Shown in pieces: positions 6,982-14,483 of a DNA stretch of 45,791 nucleotides; within the stretch, counting starts at the first letter, position 1, and each line of letters starts with the position of its first letter. Under the pieces are notes generated by a model, which made no database searches, had not been told where the DNA came from, and saw nothing but the letters and a program-made list of their open reading frames with translations. The stretch spans positions 1-45,791 of the forward strand of contig NZ_CAFK01000319.1 in assembly GCF_000239815.1 (NCBI RefSeq). Direction: 5' to 3'. Position numbers and translations under genes: made by a program. Source of the stretch: Bradyrhizobium sp. STM 3843. Its GTDB lineage: Bacteria; Pseudomonadota; Alphaproteobacteria; Rhizobiales; Xanthobacteraceae.

Positions 6982-8303
6982 CAGCGGGCCATCATCTGTT
7001 GCGGCAGCCAGGTGGCGAGCAGCGGGAAGGCGATCAGGATCACCAACCGGACCAGGTCGGTGGCGACGAACGGCAGCACGCCCTTGAAGATGGTCGCGAA
7101 GGAGACGTCCTTCACGACGCTCTTGATCACGAACACGTTCATGCCGACCGGCGGGTGGATCAGCCCGAGCTCGACCGTCATCACGATGATGACGCCGAAC
7201 CAGATCGGGTCGAAGCCGAGATGCTGGATCACCGGGAAGATGATCGGCACCGTCAGGATGATCATCGCCATCGCATCCATCAGGCAGCCCAGCACGAGAT
7301 ACATCACCATGATCAGCGCCAGCACGCCGTAGGGCCCGAGCCCCAGGCCGGTGAGAAACTCGGTGACCTTCTGCGGGGTCTGCGTGACCGTGAGGAAGTA
7401 GCCGAAGATCAGGGCGCCGATCAGCACGGTGAAGACGGCCGCCGCGGTTCGCGTGGCCTGCAGCAGCGAGGCCAGGATCTTCTCCTTGTCGAGCCGGCCG
7501 GTGACGAGGCCGATGATGAAGGCCCCGGTGGCGCCGACGCCGCCGGCCTCGGTCGGCGTGAAGCGCGGCAGGAACGGCAGGCCATAGAGCCCGCCGATCA
7601 CGAACAGGAACAGCAGCACCGGCGCCCAGATGTCGCGCAAGCCCGCGAAGCGCTTGCGCCAGGGCAGCGGCTCGCCTTTCGGGAGAAAGCCAGGGGCGAC
7701 GCGGCCGATCACCGCGATGGTGATCATGTACATGCTCATTGCGAGCAGACCCGGGATGATGCCGGCGATGAACAGCTTGCCGATGTCCTGCTCGGTGATG
7801 ATGCCGTAGACCGCAAGCACCGTGGAGGGCGGCAGCATCGCGCCCAGGGTGCCGCCGGCCGCGATCACGCCGGTGGCGAAGGATTGCGGGTAGCCGAAGC
7901 GGCGCATCTCCGGATAGGCGACGGCGGAGAAGGTGGCGGCGGTGGCGACCGACGAGCCGCAGATCGCGGCAAAGCCGCCGCAGGCGGCGACGGTGGCGAT
8001 GCCGAGGCCGCCGCGCATATGGCCGACGAAGCCGTTGGCGGCGCGGAACAGCTCGCGGCTCATGCCGGAATTGGAGACGAAGGTCCCCATCAGCAGGAAC
8101 ATCGGGATCACGCCGAAGGTGTAGTCCGTCACCGTGCGCATCGAGGTCTGGCCGACCAGCTTCAGCGCGGCCGGACCCGAGACCAGATAACCGAAACCGG
8201 ACACGCCGACGAGGCCCATCGCCATGCCGACCGGCACGCGCAACAGCATCAGCGCAAACAACGACACGAAGCCGATGACGGCGACCGCATCCGTGCTCAT
8301 CAA
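6981..8303 (-). CDS. dctM: TRAP transporter large permease, DctM family
   Basis: A 440-residue protein with about twelve hydrophobic helices. Typical DctM features are MGLVGVSGFGYLVSGPAALK near the N-terminus, IPMFLLMGTFVSNSG, GGTLGAMLPPSTVLAVYGII and LGLIHPPVGMNVFVIKSV near the C-terminus. It forms the main translocation unit of a sodium-driven tripartite transporter for an organic acid. It follows the small permease after a 3-base gap and overlaps the DUF3237 start, giving the order dctP, dctQ, dctM, DUF3237. Confidence 0.93.
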   Translation of the reverse strand: MMSTDAVAVIGFVSLFALMLLRVPVGMAMGLVGVSGFGYLVSGPAALKLVGQTSMRTVTDYTFGVIPMFLLMGTFVSNSGMSRELFRAANGFVGHMRGGLGIATVAACGGFAAICGSSVATAATFSAVAYPEMRRFGYPQSFATGVIAAGGTLGAMLPPSTVLAVYGIITEQDIGKLFIAGIIPGLLAMSMYMITIAVIGRVAPGFLPKGEPLPWRKRFAGLRDIWAPVLLFLFVIGGLYGLPFLPRFTPTEAGGVGATGAFIIGLVTGRLDKEKILASLLQATRTAAAVFTVLIGALIFGYFLTVTQTPQKVTEFLTGLGLGPYGVLALIMVMYLVLGCLMDAMAMIILTVPIIFPVIQHLGFDPIWFGVIIVMTVELGLIHPPVGMNVFVIKSVVKDVSFATIFKGVLPFVATDLVRLVILIAFPLLATWLPQQMMAR

Positions 8304-8306
8304 AGG

Positions 8307-8816
8307 CTACTCCGTGACCTTGACTTTGGGTTCATGGATCTCCTCGGGATGGAAGATCAGTCGATAGGTTCTGATCGCAATCAGCAGCACCGCCGAGACG
8401 TCGCCGATCCAGGCGATCGCGAAGAACGGCCAGGTCGGCATGTGGAGATCGAACGTCAGCACGTTGTCGCGATAGGTGCCGCGCACCTTGTCGAACAGCG
8501 TGTAGGTCTGCACCGTGACGACGAACAGCAGCACCAGCGTGGCGAAGATGTCGATCCAGCGCTGATAGCGCGGCCCGACATTGCCCCAGATGAGGTCCAC
8601 CGTGATGTGGGTGCCACGATAGGAGGTCGCGGCGATGCCCCAGAAAATAAGGATGCCGAGCAGCATGCGCCCGATGTCGAAGGAATCGGGAATCGAGTAG
8701 TTCAGCGTGTTGCGCAGCAGCACCGACAGGAAGATGTCGAGCGCGACGATGCCGACGAAGAACGCCGCGATCCACTCGATCCCATCGATGATCCGGTCCA
8801 TGACAACGCGATTCAT
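8307..8816 (-). CDS. dctQ: TRAP transporter small permease, DctQ family
   Basis: A 169-residue protein with four hydrophobic helices, the usual DctQ size and topology. The first is WIAAFFVGIVALDIFLSVLL; between helices lies FWGIAATSYRGTHITVDLIW, matching the family's conserved loop (Y-R-x-x-H-I-x-V-D). The C-terminus is charged and cytoplasmic (HPEEIHEPKVKV). It works with the DctM permease 3 bases downstream. A 206-bp gap holding a repeat hairpin separates it from dctP. Confidence 0.9.
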   Translation of the reverse strand: MNRVVMDRIIDGIEWIAAFFVGIVALDIFLSVLLRNTLNYSIPDSFDIGRMLLGILIFWGIAATSYRGTHITVDLIWGNVGPRYQRWIDIFATLVLLFVVTVQTYTLFDKVRGTYRDNVLTFDLHMPTWPFFAIAWIGDVSAVLLIAIRTYRLIFHPEEIHEPKVKVTE

Positions 8817-8891
8817 GGGGCCTCTATCCGTACGTTAGGCACACACATCCTCGAGTTTATGAGTAAGCTGTTGTGCAGCTGGCGGTAGGCT

Positions 8892-8917
8892 CCCTCGCCC
8901 CGCTTGCGGGGAGAGGG
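8892..8917. repeat. GC-rich hairpin repeat between dctP and dctQ
   Basis: ccctc, then ccccgc-tt-gcgggg, then gaggg: a strong stem of two blocks with one mismatch. The following ttagggtgagg belongs to the same element type as the larger block at 37668-37873. Lying in the 206-bp gap after dctP, it could protect the dctP message or reduce read-through to the permeases, giving more binding protein than permease. Confidence 0.6.
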
Positions 8918-9022
8918 TTAGGGTGAGGTTACACCCAGCATGCGGCGAGATCTGTGCATGCTGCTAGCATCCAAATGACAACGGCAGGCGTCCACGCCCT
9001 CCATCGCCGCGATGTACGGAGG

Positions 9023-10039
9023 CTATTGCGCCAGCGCGTTGTACTTGGCGAGCGAGGCCTTCAGCTCGGCCATCGCCGCGTCGGCGTCGATGCCGGTCTT
9101 CTTGACGCCGTCGGCCCAGGTCTTGAACAGCGGCTCGGCGGCCTTCTTCCACTGCGCCGTCTCTTCCGGCGTCAGCTTGTAGACCTCCTGGCCCGGCTCC
9201 GCCTTGATCTTGTCGACGCCGGCATCTTCGAATTTGCCCCAGGGCTCGCCGACCTTGCCGGCCATCTCGGGGGTGCAGCTGTCGTCGATCGCCTTCTTCT
9301 GGTGATCGGACATCTCGTTATATTTGTCCTTGTTCATCACGAAGACGAAGGTCGTGACATAGAGCGGCGCGTCCATGTGGTACTTCGTGACCTTGTCGAC
9401 GCCGAACAGTACCAGCGAGCCCGCCGGGAAGGTGACGCCATCGGCGACGCCGCGCTCGATGATGTCGCGCACTTCCGGCGCCGAGGACTGCACATTGGTG
9501 CCGCCGAGCTGGGTGACGAAGTTCGCGATCGTCGCATCCGCCGGGCGGATCTTCATGCCCTTGACGTCCTCCGGCACCACGACCTTCTTGGTGCGGGTGT
9601 GGAACGACGACGGCGTATGGACGAAGGCGAGACAGTATTTGACGTCCTTCATCTCCTTGTCGGCATATTTGCGATACCAGGCATCGAGCCCCTCCGAGCC
9701 GCCCTTGGCGTCGGAAACCAGGAACGGCAGCTCACCGGCGCCGATGATCGGGAAACGGCCCGGCTGATAGCCGGGATTGACGTAGGTGACGTCAGCGATG
9801 CCGTCGCGCGCCATGTCGTAATGGTCGAACGCCTTGCCGAGCTGCTGCGCCGGGAACACCTTGGACTTGATGGTGCCGCCGGAGGCCTTTTCGACCGCGG
9901 CCGCCCAGTCCTCGAGCGCCTTCTGCAGCGGATGGCTGGCCGGCACCCAATGTGAAATCTTCAGATCGAAGGTTTTTTCCTGCCCAAACGCGGGCGTCAC
10001 GGCGGCTGCAAGCCACAACGCCAGAAGCGTCTTCCTCAT
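9023..10039 (-). CDS. dctP: TRAP transporter periplasmic binding protein, DctP family
   Basis: A 338-residue protein with a signal peptide (MRKTLLALWLAAAVTPAFGQ, cut near residue 20). The mature part has family marks: LKISHWVPASHPLQKALEDW, FPAQQLGKAFDHYDMARDGI, ADVTYVNPGYQPGRFPIIGA, and MKIRPADATIANFVTQLGGT containing the arginine (R in IRP) that usually pairs with the substrate carboxylate. It captures the ligand and delivers it to DctQM. The ligand is unknown. First gene of the operon; a 15-bp dyad lies just upstream. Confidence 0.92.
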   Translation of the reverse strand: MRKTLLALWLAAAVTPAFGQEKTFDLKISHWVPASHPLQKALEDWAAAVEKASGGTIKSKVFPAQQLGKAFDHYDMARDGIADVTYVNPGYQPGRFPIIGAGELPFLVSDAKGGSEGLDAWYRKYADKEMKDVKYCLAFVHTPSSFHTRTKKVVVPEDVKGMKIRPADATIANFVTQLGGTNVQSSAPEVRDIIERGVADGVTFPAGSLVLFGVDKVTKYHMDAPLYVTTFVFVMNKDKYNEMSDHQKKAIDDSCTPEMAGKVGEPWGKFEDAGVDKIKAEPGQEVYKLTPEETAQWKKAAEPLFKTWADGVKKTGIDADAAMAELKASLAKYNALAQ

Positions 10040-10445
10040 CGAGATCGTCTCCCTGTACCGGGCCTCCGCGGGCCCTTTGGTTCATTGTTATATGATATAA
10101 CCATCATTGCAAGCGTCGCGGCGCCGCACGCGACCACCTGCCGAAACCGAGCCTATAGCATCAGCAGATGCAAATATTGCGAAGAAAGTTGCAGGCGCAA
10201 CCGCAGGCTTGACCGGCGCGGAATTGACCCTCGCGACCCGGCTGCCGGAATATCGAGACCGCCATCGCCTTCGTCCCGGACAACCGCCGGTACTCGCGCA
10301 GCGAAGCCCAAAGCTGGAGGGCGACACGCGCAAAAGACGATACAGCATTTCAAAGCGCGAACGCGGTTTAAAACTTTGTAGGCGATGCAAACCGCGTGCG
10401 CATGACGTTCAATGGCCGCGCCCCGGAAAACCACGGACGACGCGC
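10040..10445. other. Divergent intergenic region dctP / thioesterase
   Basis: About 400 bp. The thioesterase reading frame stays open upstream to 10107, but that extension lacks protein-like composition, and the family begins at the ATG at 10446. The only clear site is the AT-rich palindrome at 10087-10101. Confidence 0.5.
10087..10101. promoter_or_regulatory. Perfect 15-bp dyad upstream of dctP (candidate operator)
   Basis: gttatat-g-atataac: 7-bp perfect arms around one base, in an otherwise GC-rich region, 48 bp before the dctP start. Short AT-rich dyads of this form are typical of GntR-family regulators, which often control TRAP operons. No GntR gene is in the window. It may also overlap the dctP -10 region. 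Confidence 0.5.
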
Positions 10446-10865
10446 ATGAGCCTTGAAACCATTCCGCCCGGATTCGAACCGCATTTCCGCAAGAGCCCGT
10501 TCACCGATCCCTGGGAGCCCCTTTATGCGAACAAGACAGAGAAGGCGGTGATCATCGGCCTGCGCCTGGCAACGCCGCACACCAATGCGCGCGGCCTCAT
10601 CCATGGCGGGCTGATTGCCGCGCTCGCCGACAATGCGATGGGCTACAGCTGCGCCCAGGCGCTTGGCTGGGAGGTGTCGCTGGTCACGATCAACCTGTCG
10701 GTCGACTATGTCGGCAACGCAAAAATCGGGCAATGGCTCGCGGTCGAGAGCGACGTGATCAAGACGGGCAGCACGATCTGCTTCGCGCAGAGCCTGATCA
10801 AGGCCGATGACGCCGTGATCGCGCGCGCCAATGGTACCTTTCGCGTGGTGCCGAAGCAGCAGTGA
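10446..10865 (+). CDS. PaaI-type hotdog-fold acyl-CoA thioesterase
   Basis: A 139-residue protein of the PaaI/YbgC-like hotdog family. The motif ARGLIHGGLIAALADNAMGY (about residues 48-67) contains the conserved HGG and the following acidic residue that form the active site; LVTINLSVDYVGNAKIGQWL follows. It should hydrolyse an acyl- or aryl-CoA thioester. I start at the ATG at 10446 with GGACG upstream; the longer frame is rejected. It is divergent from dctP and converges on the LysR gene with a 6-bp gap, so it is probably its own unit. Confidence 0.85.
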   Translation: MSLETIPPGFEPHFRKSPFTDPWEPLYANKTEKAVIIGLRLATPHTNARGLIHGGLIAALADNAMGYSCAQALGWEVSLVTINLSVDYVGNAKIGQWLAVESDVIKTGSTICFAQSLIKADDAVIARANGTFRVVPKQQ

Positions 10866-10871
10866 CGATGC

Positions 10872-11756
10872 TTAATCGAAGCGCCAGTCGCAGGTCTCGG
10901 TGACGAGATCGATAAAGGCGCGGACCTTCGCGGACAACAGCCGCGAGGTCGGATAGATGATGTGGATCGGCAGCCGGGGCTGCTCGAACTTCGCCAGCAC
11001 GATCTTGAGCCGGCCGCGCCGGATCGCATCCGCGGCCTGATAGGCGAGCACGCGGGTCAGACCGCCGCCGGCCTCGGCATATTGGACGGCGACGTCGGCA
11101 TTGTTGCTGACGAAGCGCGGCGCGGTCGCGATCCGCAGCTCATGGCCGTCTTTCACAAAGCGCCAGTCGGACGCCGGTCCGAACTGGATGATCTGGTGCG
11201 CAGCAAGCCCGTCGGGCGACCGCGGCTCGCCATGCGCTTTCAGATAGGCCGGCGCGCCGACGACGATCCGCCGCATCTCGCCCACCTGGCGCGCGACCAG
11301 CGTGGAATCCGGCAGATGCCCGACGCGCACGGCGAGGTCAACGCCATCCTCGACCAGATTGATGATGCGATCCTCGAGCCGCAGCTCGCCTGAGACCTCC
11401 AGATAACGCTGCAGATAGGCGGTGACGACCGGACCGACATGAAGCCGGCCGAAGCCGGCCGGCGCCGAGACCACCAGCCGGCCCCTCGGCGTCTGCCGCT
11501 CGCCCTCGGCGGCGAGCTCGGCCTCCTCGATATCGGCGAGGATGCGCCGGGCGCGCTCCAGATAGCGCGAGCCGGCGTCGGTCAGTGCCACCGAGCGCGT
11601 GGTCCGCTGCAACAGCCTGGCGCCGAGATGCTCCTCGAGCGCCGCCACCAGCCGGGTCACGGCCGACGGCGACAGCTTCAGCTTTCGGGCCGCCGGCGCA
11701 AAGCCGTTGAGCTCGGCCACCGTCACGAAGGCTTGCATGGCGTCGATGCGGTCCAT
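10872..11756 (-). CDS. LysR-family transcriptional regulator
   Basis: A 294-residue protein. Residues 1-60 are the LysR winged helix (MQAFVTVAELNGFAPAARKL, KLSPSAVTRLVAALEEHLGA, RLLQRTTRSVALTDAGSRYL). Residues about 92-290 are the periplasmic-binding-protein-like effector domain (RGRLVVSAPAGFGRLHVGPV, then VEDGVDLAVRVGHLPDSTLV). It belongs to the large CrgA/DmlR-like group. Divergently transcribed from the PPOX gene at 11878 across 121 bp that hold two dyads, one a T-N11-A LysR box directly beside the LysR start. Control of that flavoprotein gene and of itself is the natural prediction. Confidence 0.92.
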   Translation of the reverse strand: MDRIDAMQAFVTVAELNGFAPAARKLKLSPSAVTRLVAALEEHLGARLLQRTTRSVALTDAGSRYLERARRILADIEEAELAAEGERQTPRGRLVVSAPAGFGRLHVGPVVTAYLQRYLEVSGELRLEDRIINLVEDGVDLAVRVGHLPDSTLVARQVGEMRRIVVGAPAYLKAHGEPRSPDGLAAHQIIQFGPASDWRFVKDGHELRIATAPRFVSNNADVAVQYAEAGGGLTRVLAYQAADAIRRGRLKIVLAKFEQPRLPIHIIYPTSRLLSAKVRAFIDLVTETCDWRFD

Positions 11757-11763
11757 GGAGATT

Positions 11764-11780
11764 ATTGCATAATGAGCAAT
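11764..11780. promoter_or_regulatory. LysR-type box ATTGC-N7-GCAAT
   Basis: Perfect 5-bp arms, attgc (11764-11768) and gcaat (11776-11780), giving the T-N11-A pattern typical of LysR operators. It begins 7 bases upstream of the LysR ATG on the other strand, so binding would block lysR while leaving the PPOX promoter free, as in classic autoregulated LysR pairs. Confidence 0.6.
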
Positions 11781-11790
11781 GATGAAGTGT

Positions 11791-11805
11791 CAATCTGCAA
11801 GATTG
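11791..11805. promoter_or_regulatory. Second dyad in the LysR/PPOX gap
   Basis: caatct-gca-agattg, perfect 6-bp arms, 11 bases after the LysR box. LysR proteins commonly contact a recognition and an activation site side by side; this could be the second. Confidence 0.4.
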
Positions 11806-11877
11806 TTTCGGCACGCCTGAAGACGCACATGGAGGCGGCAGGCAACCCATGGCGCGCCTGCATCAGGGAGCATCCCG

Positions 11878-12507
11878 ATGACCGATACCCTCATTTATCC
11901 GAGCGACGTCGCCTTCTCGCCCGCCGTCAAAGCGATCCAATCGCGCAAGGGCTCGCGCGAGGCCTATGCCCATGTCGAGCAGGACCGCGGCTGGCGCACC
12001 GAGATCGATCCCGATTTGGCGGCATTCCTGGCGCAGACCACGAGCTTCTATCTGGCGACGGCCTCGGCCGACGGTCAGCCTTACATCCAGCATCGCGGCG
12101 GGCCCGCCGGCTTCCTCAAGGTGCTCGATACGCGCACGCTGGCCTTTGCGGACTACAGCGGCAACCGCCAATACATCACACAAGGCAATCTGTCGGAAAA
12201 CCCCAAGGCGCAGATCTTCATCATGGATTACGCGCACCGCCGGCGCGTCAAGATCTGGGGCGAGGCGCGCGTGATCGAGGACGATCCGGCACTGACGCGC
12301 TCGCTGATGCCGCAGGGTTACCGCGCGCGTCCCGAGCAGGTGATCCTGTTCACCATCACGGCCTGGGACACCAATTGCCCGCAGCACATCCCGCAGAAAT
12401 TCGATGCGGCCGACGTCGCGGCAGCGCTCGCCGCGCGCGACAGCAGGATCGCCGAGCTCGAGGCCGAGCTCGCCCGGCTGAAGGGGGAGCCGGGCGCGAC
12501 GGTCTGA
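11878..12507 (+). CDS. Pyridoxamine-phosphate-oxidase-like flavin-binding protein
   Basis: A 209-residue protein of the PPOX split-barrel group. The core is TSFYLATASADGQPYIQHRG, FLKVLDTRTLAFADYSGNRQ, and ENPKAQIFIMDYAHRRRVKI; members bind FMN or F420 and reduce or oxidise varied substrates. The last 40 residues (VAAALAARDSRIAELEAELA) form a heptad coiled coil, probably for oligomerisation. Divergent from a LysR gene, its likely regulator. It ends directly against the stop of the converging GST gene with no spacer, so no independent terminator fits between them. Substrate unknown. Confidence 0.85.
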   Translation: MTDTLIYPSDVAFSPAVKAIQSRKGSREAYAHVEQDRGWRTEIDPDLAAFLAQTTSFYLATASADGQPYIQHRGGPAGFLKVLDTRTLAFADYSGNRQYITQGNLSENPKAQIFIMDYAHRRRVKIWGEARVIEDDPALTRSLMPQGYRARPEQVILFTITAWDTNCPQHIPQKFDAADVAAALAARDSRIAELEAELARLKGEPGATV

Positions 12508-13236
12508 TCAGGCGGCTTCCGCCGCAGTGCTCCACGCAAACTCCGGATAGTACTGCGCCATCATGCGGTCGACATAGGCGACGAGATTGCCGAAAGTCTC
12601 GACGCGGCGGCGCAGGTCCGATTCGAAAAACGGCGTCAGGATGCCTGCGAGCACCGCAAATGCGGTCGCGTCGGTGCCGCAGGGCTTGTCTCCCATCAGA
12701 TAGGGCTTGTCGCCGAGCTGCACCGCGAGCGCGCGCACCGAGCGGACCGCAAGCTCGATATCATCTCCGGGCGCGTGACGGCCGAGCCCGGAGATCAGGT
12801 AGTTCTCGGCGACGCGGAACTGTGCGTCCTCGCGCAGCCGCTCGCGCTTGTCGTCAGGCGCGCCGTCGAAGAAGTGCGACGGCCCCTTGGCGAAGTTCAC
12901 CGGATCGACCCAGCGGGCTCCGACCAGCGCGAAATAGAGGTGATGCTCGATCATGCGCTCGCAGGCCCAGGCCTGCGCGCGCGCCTCCAGGTCGTAGCCG
13001 TCGTCGAAGTCGAACCCGTATTTGCGTTCCAGATGCGCGCGAATGAAGGTCGAATCCGCGATCAGCTCGCCGTCGTCCTCGATGAAAGGCAACTGGCCCT
13101 TCGGCGAGGCCGGCGGCATCGCCCGCTGCTTGCGATAAGCGAGCCCGGCCATCTTCAACTGGACCTCCGTCTTGGTGGCGAAGGGGCTGATCTCCGGCAG
13201 GCCGAACCCGGTACCCAGGCCAAACAGCGTAATCAT
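12508..13236 (-). CDS. Glutathione S-transferase family protein (Fax/metaxin-like)
   Basis: A 242-residue protein. The N-terminus is a thioredoxin-like fold (MITLFGLGTGFGLPEISPFA, ending GQLPFIEDDGELIADSTFIR, with the cis-Pro and the E/D-S glutathione-contact pair). The C-terminal helical domain ends with PCGTDATAFAVLAGIL, matching the Fax/metaxin-like GST group. Its ATG overlaps the stop of the 38-codon ORF at 13236-13352 (TGATG), implying translational coupling. Detoxification or isomerisation using glutathione is the family expectation. The gene is divergent from a WYL regulator and two matched palindromes lie upstream. Confidence 0.88.
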   Translation of the reverse strand: MITLFGLGTGFGLPEISPFATKTEVQLKMAGLAYRKQRAMPPASPKGQLPFIEDDGELIADSTFIRAHLERKYGFDFDDGYDLEARAQAWACERMIEHHLYFALVGARWVDPVNFAKGPSHFFDGAPDDKRERLREDAQFRVAENYLISGLGRHAPGDDIELAVRSVRALAVQLGDKPYLMGDKPCGTDATAFAVLAGILTPFFESDLRRRVETFGNLVAYVDRMMAQYYPEFAWSTAAEAA

Positions 13237-13352
13237 CAGATCGCTCCCGATTTCTTCAACAGGCGGCGGACGCTATCGAGACCCTGCTGCCACCATGGTG
13301 TCAGCAGCGGCAGTAGCGCGGTCCAAAACCCATAGGCATAAAGCATCATCAT
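13236..13352 (-). CDS. Short ORF coupled to the GST gene
   Basis: A 38-codon frame starting ATGATG: it encodes MMLYAYGFWTALLPLLTPWW, then QQGLDSVRRLLKKSGAI. The first half is hydrophobic and Trp-rich, the second basic and amphipathic, like a small membrane-associated peptide. GAAGGGG lies about 8 bases before the chosen start (an upstream ATG at 13358 is also possible but too close to that site). Its stop TGA shares its A with the GST ATG. It may be a real small protein or a leader ORF. One of the two palindromes (13285-13306) lies inside it. No family recognised. Confidence 0.5.
   Translation of the reverse strand: MMMLYAYGFWTALLPLLTPWWQQGLDSVRRLLKKSGAI
13285..13306. promoter_or_regulatory. 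22-bp palindrome, site 1
   Basis: tgctgccacca followed by tggtgtcagca; a dyad with a single mismatched pair. The same sequence with two changes recurs at 13400-13421. It lies within the short ORF upstream of the GST gene. Confidence 0.55.
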
Positions 13353-13399
13353 CGACATCACCCCTTCAATTGCAGCGTTGCCCCGGTATAAAACCCGGC

Positions 13400-13421
13400 T
13401 GCTGCCAACATGCTGTCAGCA
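13400..13421. promoter_or_regulatory. 22-bp palindrome, site 2
   Basis: tgctgccaaca followed by tgctgtcagca, matching site 1 at 20 of 22 positions. It lies between the divergent short ORF/GST and the WYL regulator (start 13465), where a regulator could control both directions. Two copies 115 bp apart suggest cooperative or looped binding, most simply by the WYL regulator itself. Confidence 0.6.
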
Positions 13422-13464
13422 TCAGGGAAGCCGGCAGTCGTCAGGGAGCCGGCAGGACGAGATC

Positions 13465-14163
13465 ATGAGACGCGCCGACCGGCTTTTTCAGATCATCCAG
13501 GTGCTGCGACGAACGCGAAACCCGCTGACGGCGGACGCGATCGCGGCCGAACTGGAGACCTCGAAGCGCACCATCTATCGCGATATCGCCACCCTGATCG
13601 GCCAGCGGGTGCCGATCCGCGGCGAGGCGGGCATGGGCTATATCCTGGAGAAGGGCTTCGACCTGCCGCCCTTGATGCTGACACCGGACGAGATCGAGGC
13701 GGCCGTGCTCGGGGCACAATGGGTGGTCGGACACGCCGATCCGGTGCTCGCCCGCGCCGCCGAGGACCTGATGGCCAAGATTGCCGACACGGTTCCCGAA
13801 CGGCTGCGGCCATTCGTGCTGGAACCTGCAAGCCGGGCGCGGGCAGCCTGGGCGCGCGAACCGGACCGGATCGACATGGCGCGCACGCGTGCCCAGATTC
13901 ACGAAGGCAAGAAAATCAGCTTGCGCTATCGCGACGAGCAGGGCCGGGACAGCGAGCGCACGATCTGGCCGATCGCGATCGGCTATCACGAGGCGGTGCG
14001 GATCCTGGCCGCCTGGTGCGAGCTGCGGCACGACTTCCGCAGCTTCCGCACCGATCGCGTCATCGAGGCGGACTATCTCGACGAAAGATATCCGGAAAGG
14101 CGCGAGGCCTTGCGCGCGAAATGGCGACGCAGCCTGGTCTGGGAGGCACCGAAGGATGTCTGA
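13465..14163 (+). CDS. YafY-type HTH/WYL transcriptional regulator
   Basis: A 232-residue protein. Residues 1-60 are a DeoR-like winged helix (RADRLFQIIQVLRRTRNPLT, then AELETSKRTIYRDIATLIGQ). After a linker (GYILEKGFDLPPLMLTPDEI) the WYL-type domain follows, including KISLRYRDEQGRDSERTIWP and LAAWCELRHDFRSFRTDRVI; the canonical W-Y-L is W-C-E here. WYL domains sense small ligands or nucleic acids. Start ATG at 13465 with GGACGAG upstream. It overlaps the next gene by 8 bases and is divergent from the GST unit, sharing a palindrome with it. Confidence 0.9.
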   Translation: MRRADRLFQIIQVLRRTRNPLTADAIAAELETSKRTIYRDIATLIGQRVPIRGEAGMGYILEKGFDLPPLMLTPDEIEAAVLGAQWVVGHADPVLARAAEDLMAKIADTVPERLRPFVLEPASRARAAWAREPDRIDMARTRAQIHEGKKISLRYRDEQGRDSERTIWPIAIGYHEAVRILAAWCELRHDFRSFRTDRVIEADYLDERYPERREALRAKWRRSLVWEAPKDV

Positions 14164-14467
14164 CCTGCTCCCGCCCGACGCCAATCCGTGCCAGACCTGC
14201 GGCGCCTGCTGCGCCTATTCCGCGAACTGGCCGCGCTTCACCGTCGAAGAGGATGCCGACCTCGAGCTGATTCCGGCCGAACTCGTCAACGAGCGGCTAT
14301 CGGGGATGCGCTGCGACGGCGATCGCTGTTCGGCGCTGAAGGGCGAGATCGGCAAGGCCACAGCCTGCGGCATCTATGCCCTGCGGCCCGAGGTATGCCG
14401 GACCTGCATGCCCGGCGACCCCGAATGCGCCATGGCGCGCCGCAAATACGGCTTGCCAGTGCTCTGA
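14156..14467 (+). CDS. YkgJ-family cysteine-cluster protein
   Basis: A 103-residue protein whose Cys pattern defines the YkgJ (zinc/iron-chelating) family: CQTCGACC near residue 12-19, then C-D-G-D-R-C in the middle, ACGIYALRPEVCRTCMPGDP near residue 64-83 and a final Cys (ECAMARR). These residues probably bind a metal or iron-sulfur centre. Its start lies within the last codons of the WYL regulator (8-base overlap), so the two are translationally coupled. It converges on the sulfotransferase gene with 16 bp between. Confidence 0.85.
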   Translation: MSDLLPPDANPCQTCGACCAYSANWPRFTVEEDADLELIPAELVNERLSGMRCDGDRCSALKGEIGKATACGIYALRPEVCRTCMPGDPECAMARRKYGLPVL

Positions 14468-14483
14468 CGACTGCGCGCCTGCG

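Noticed and set aside
6972..8888. 638-codon open frame on the plus strand
   Set aside because: It is antisense to the TRAP permease genes and its product is almost all Asp, His, Arg, Gln and Gly, the mark of a GC-rich shadow frame.
10107..10445. N-terminal extension of the thioesterase
   Set aside because: The extension is basic and non-conserved-looking; the family starts at the ATG at 10446, which has a ribosome site.
11439..13046. 535-codon open frame on the plus strand
   Set aside because: Runs across LysR, PPOX and GST genes in a non-coding frame, with Arg-rich composition.
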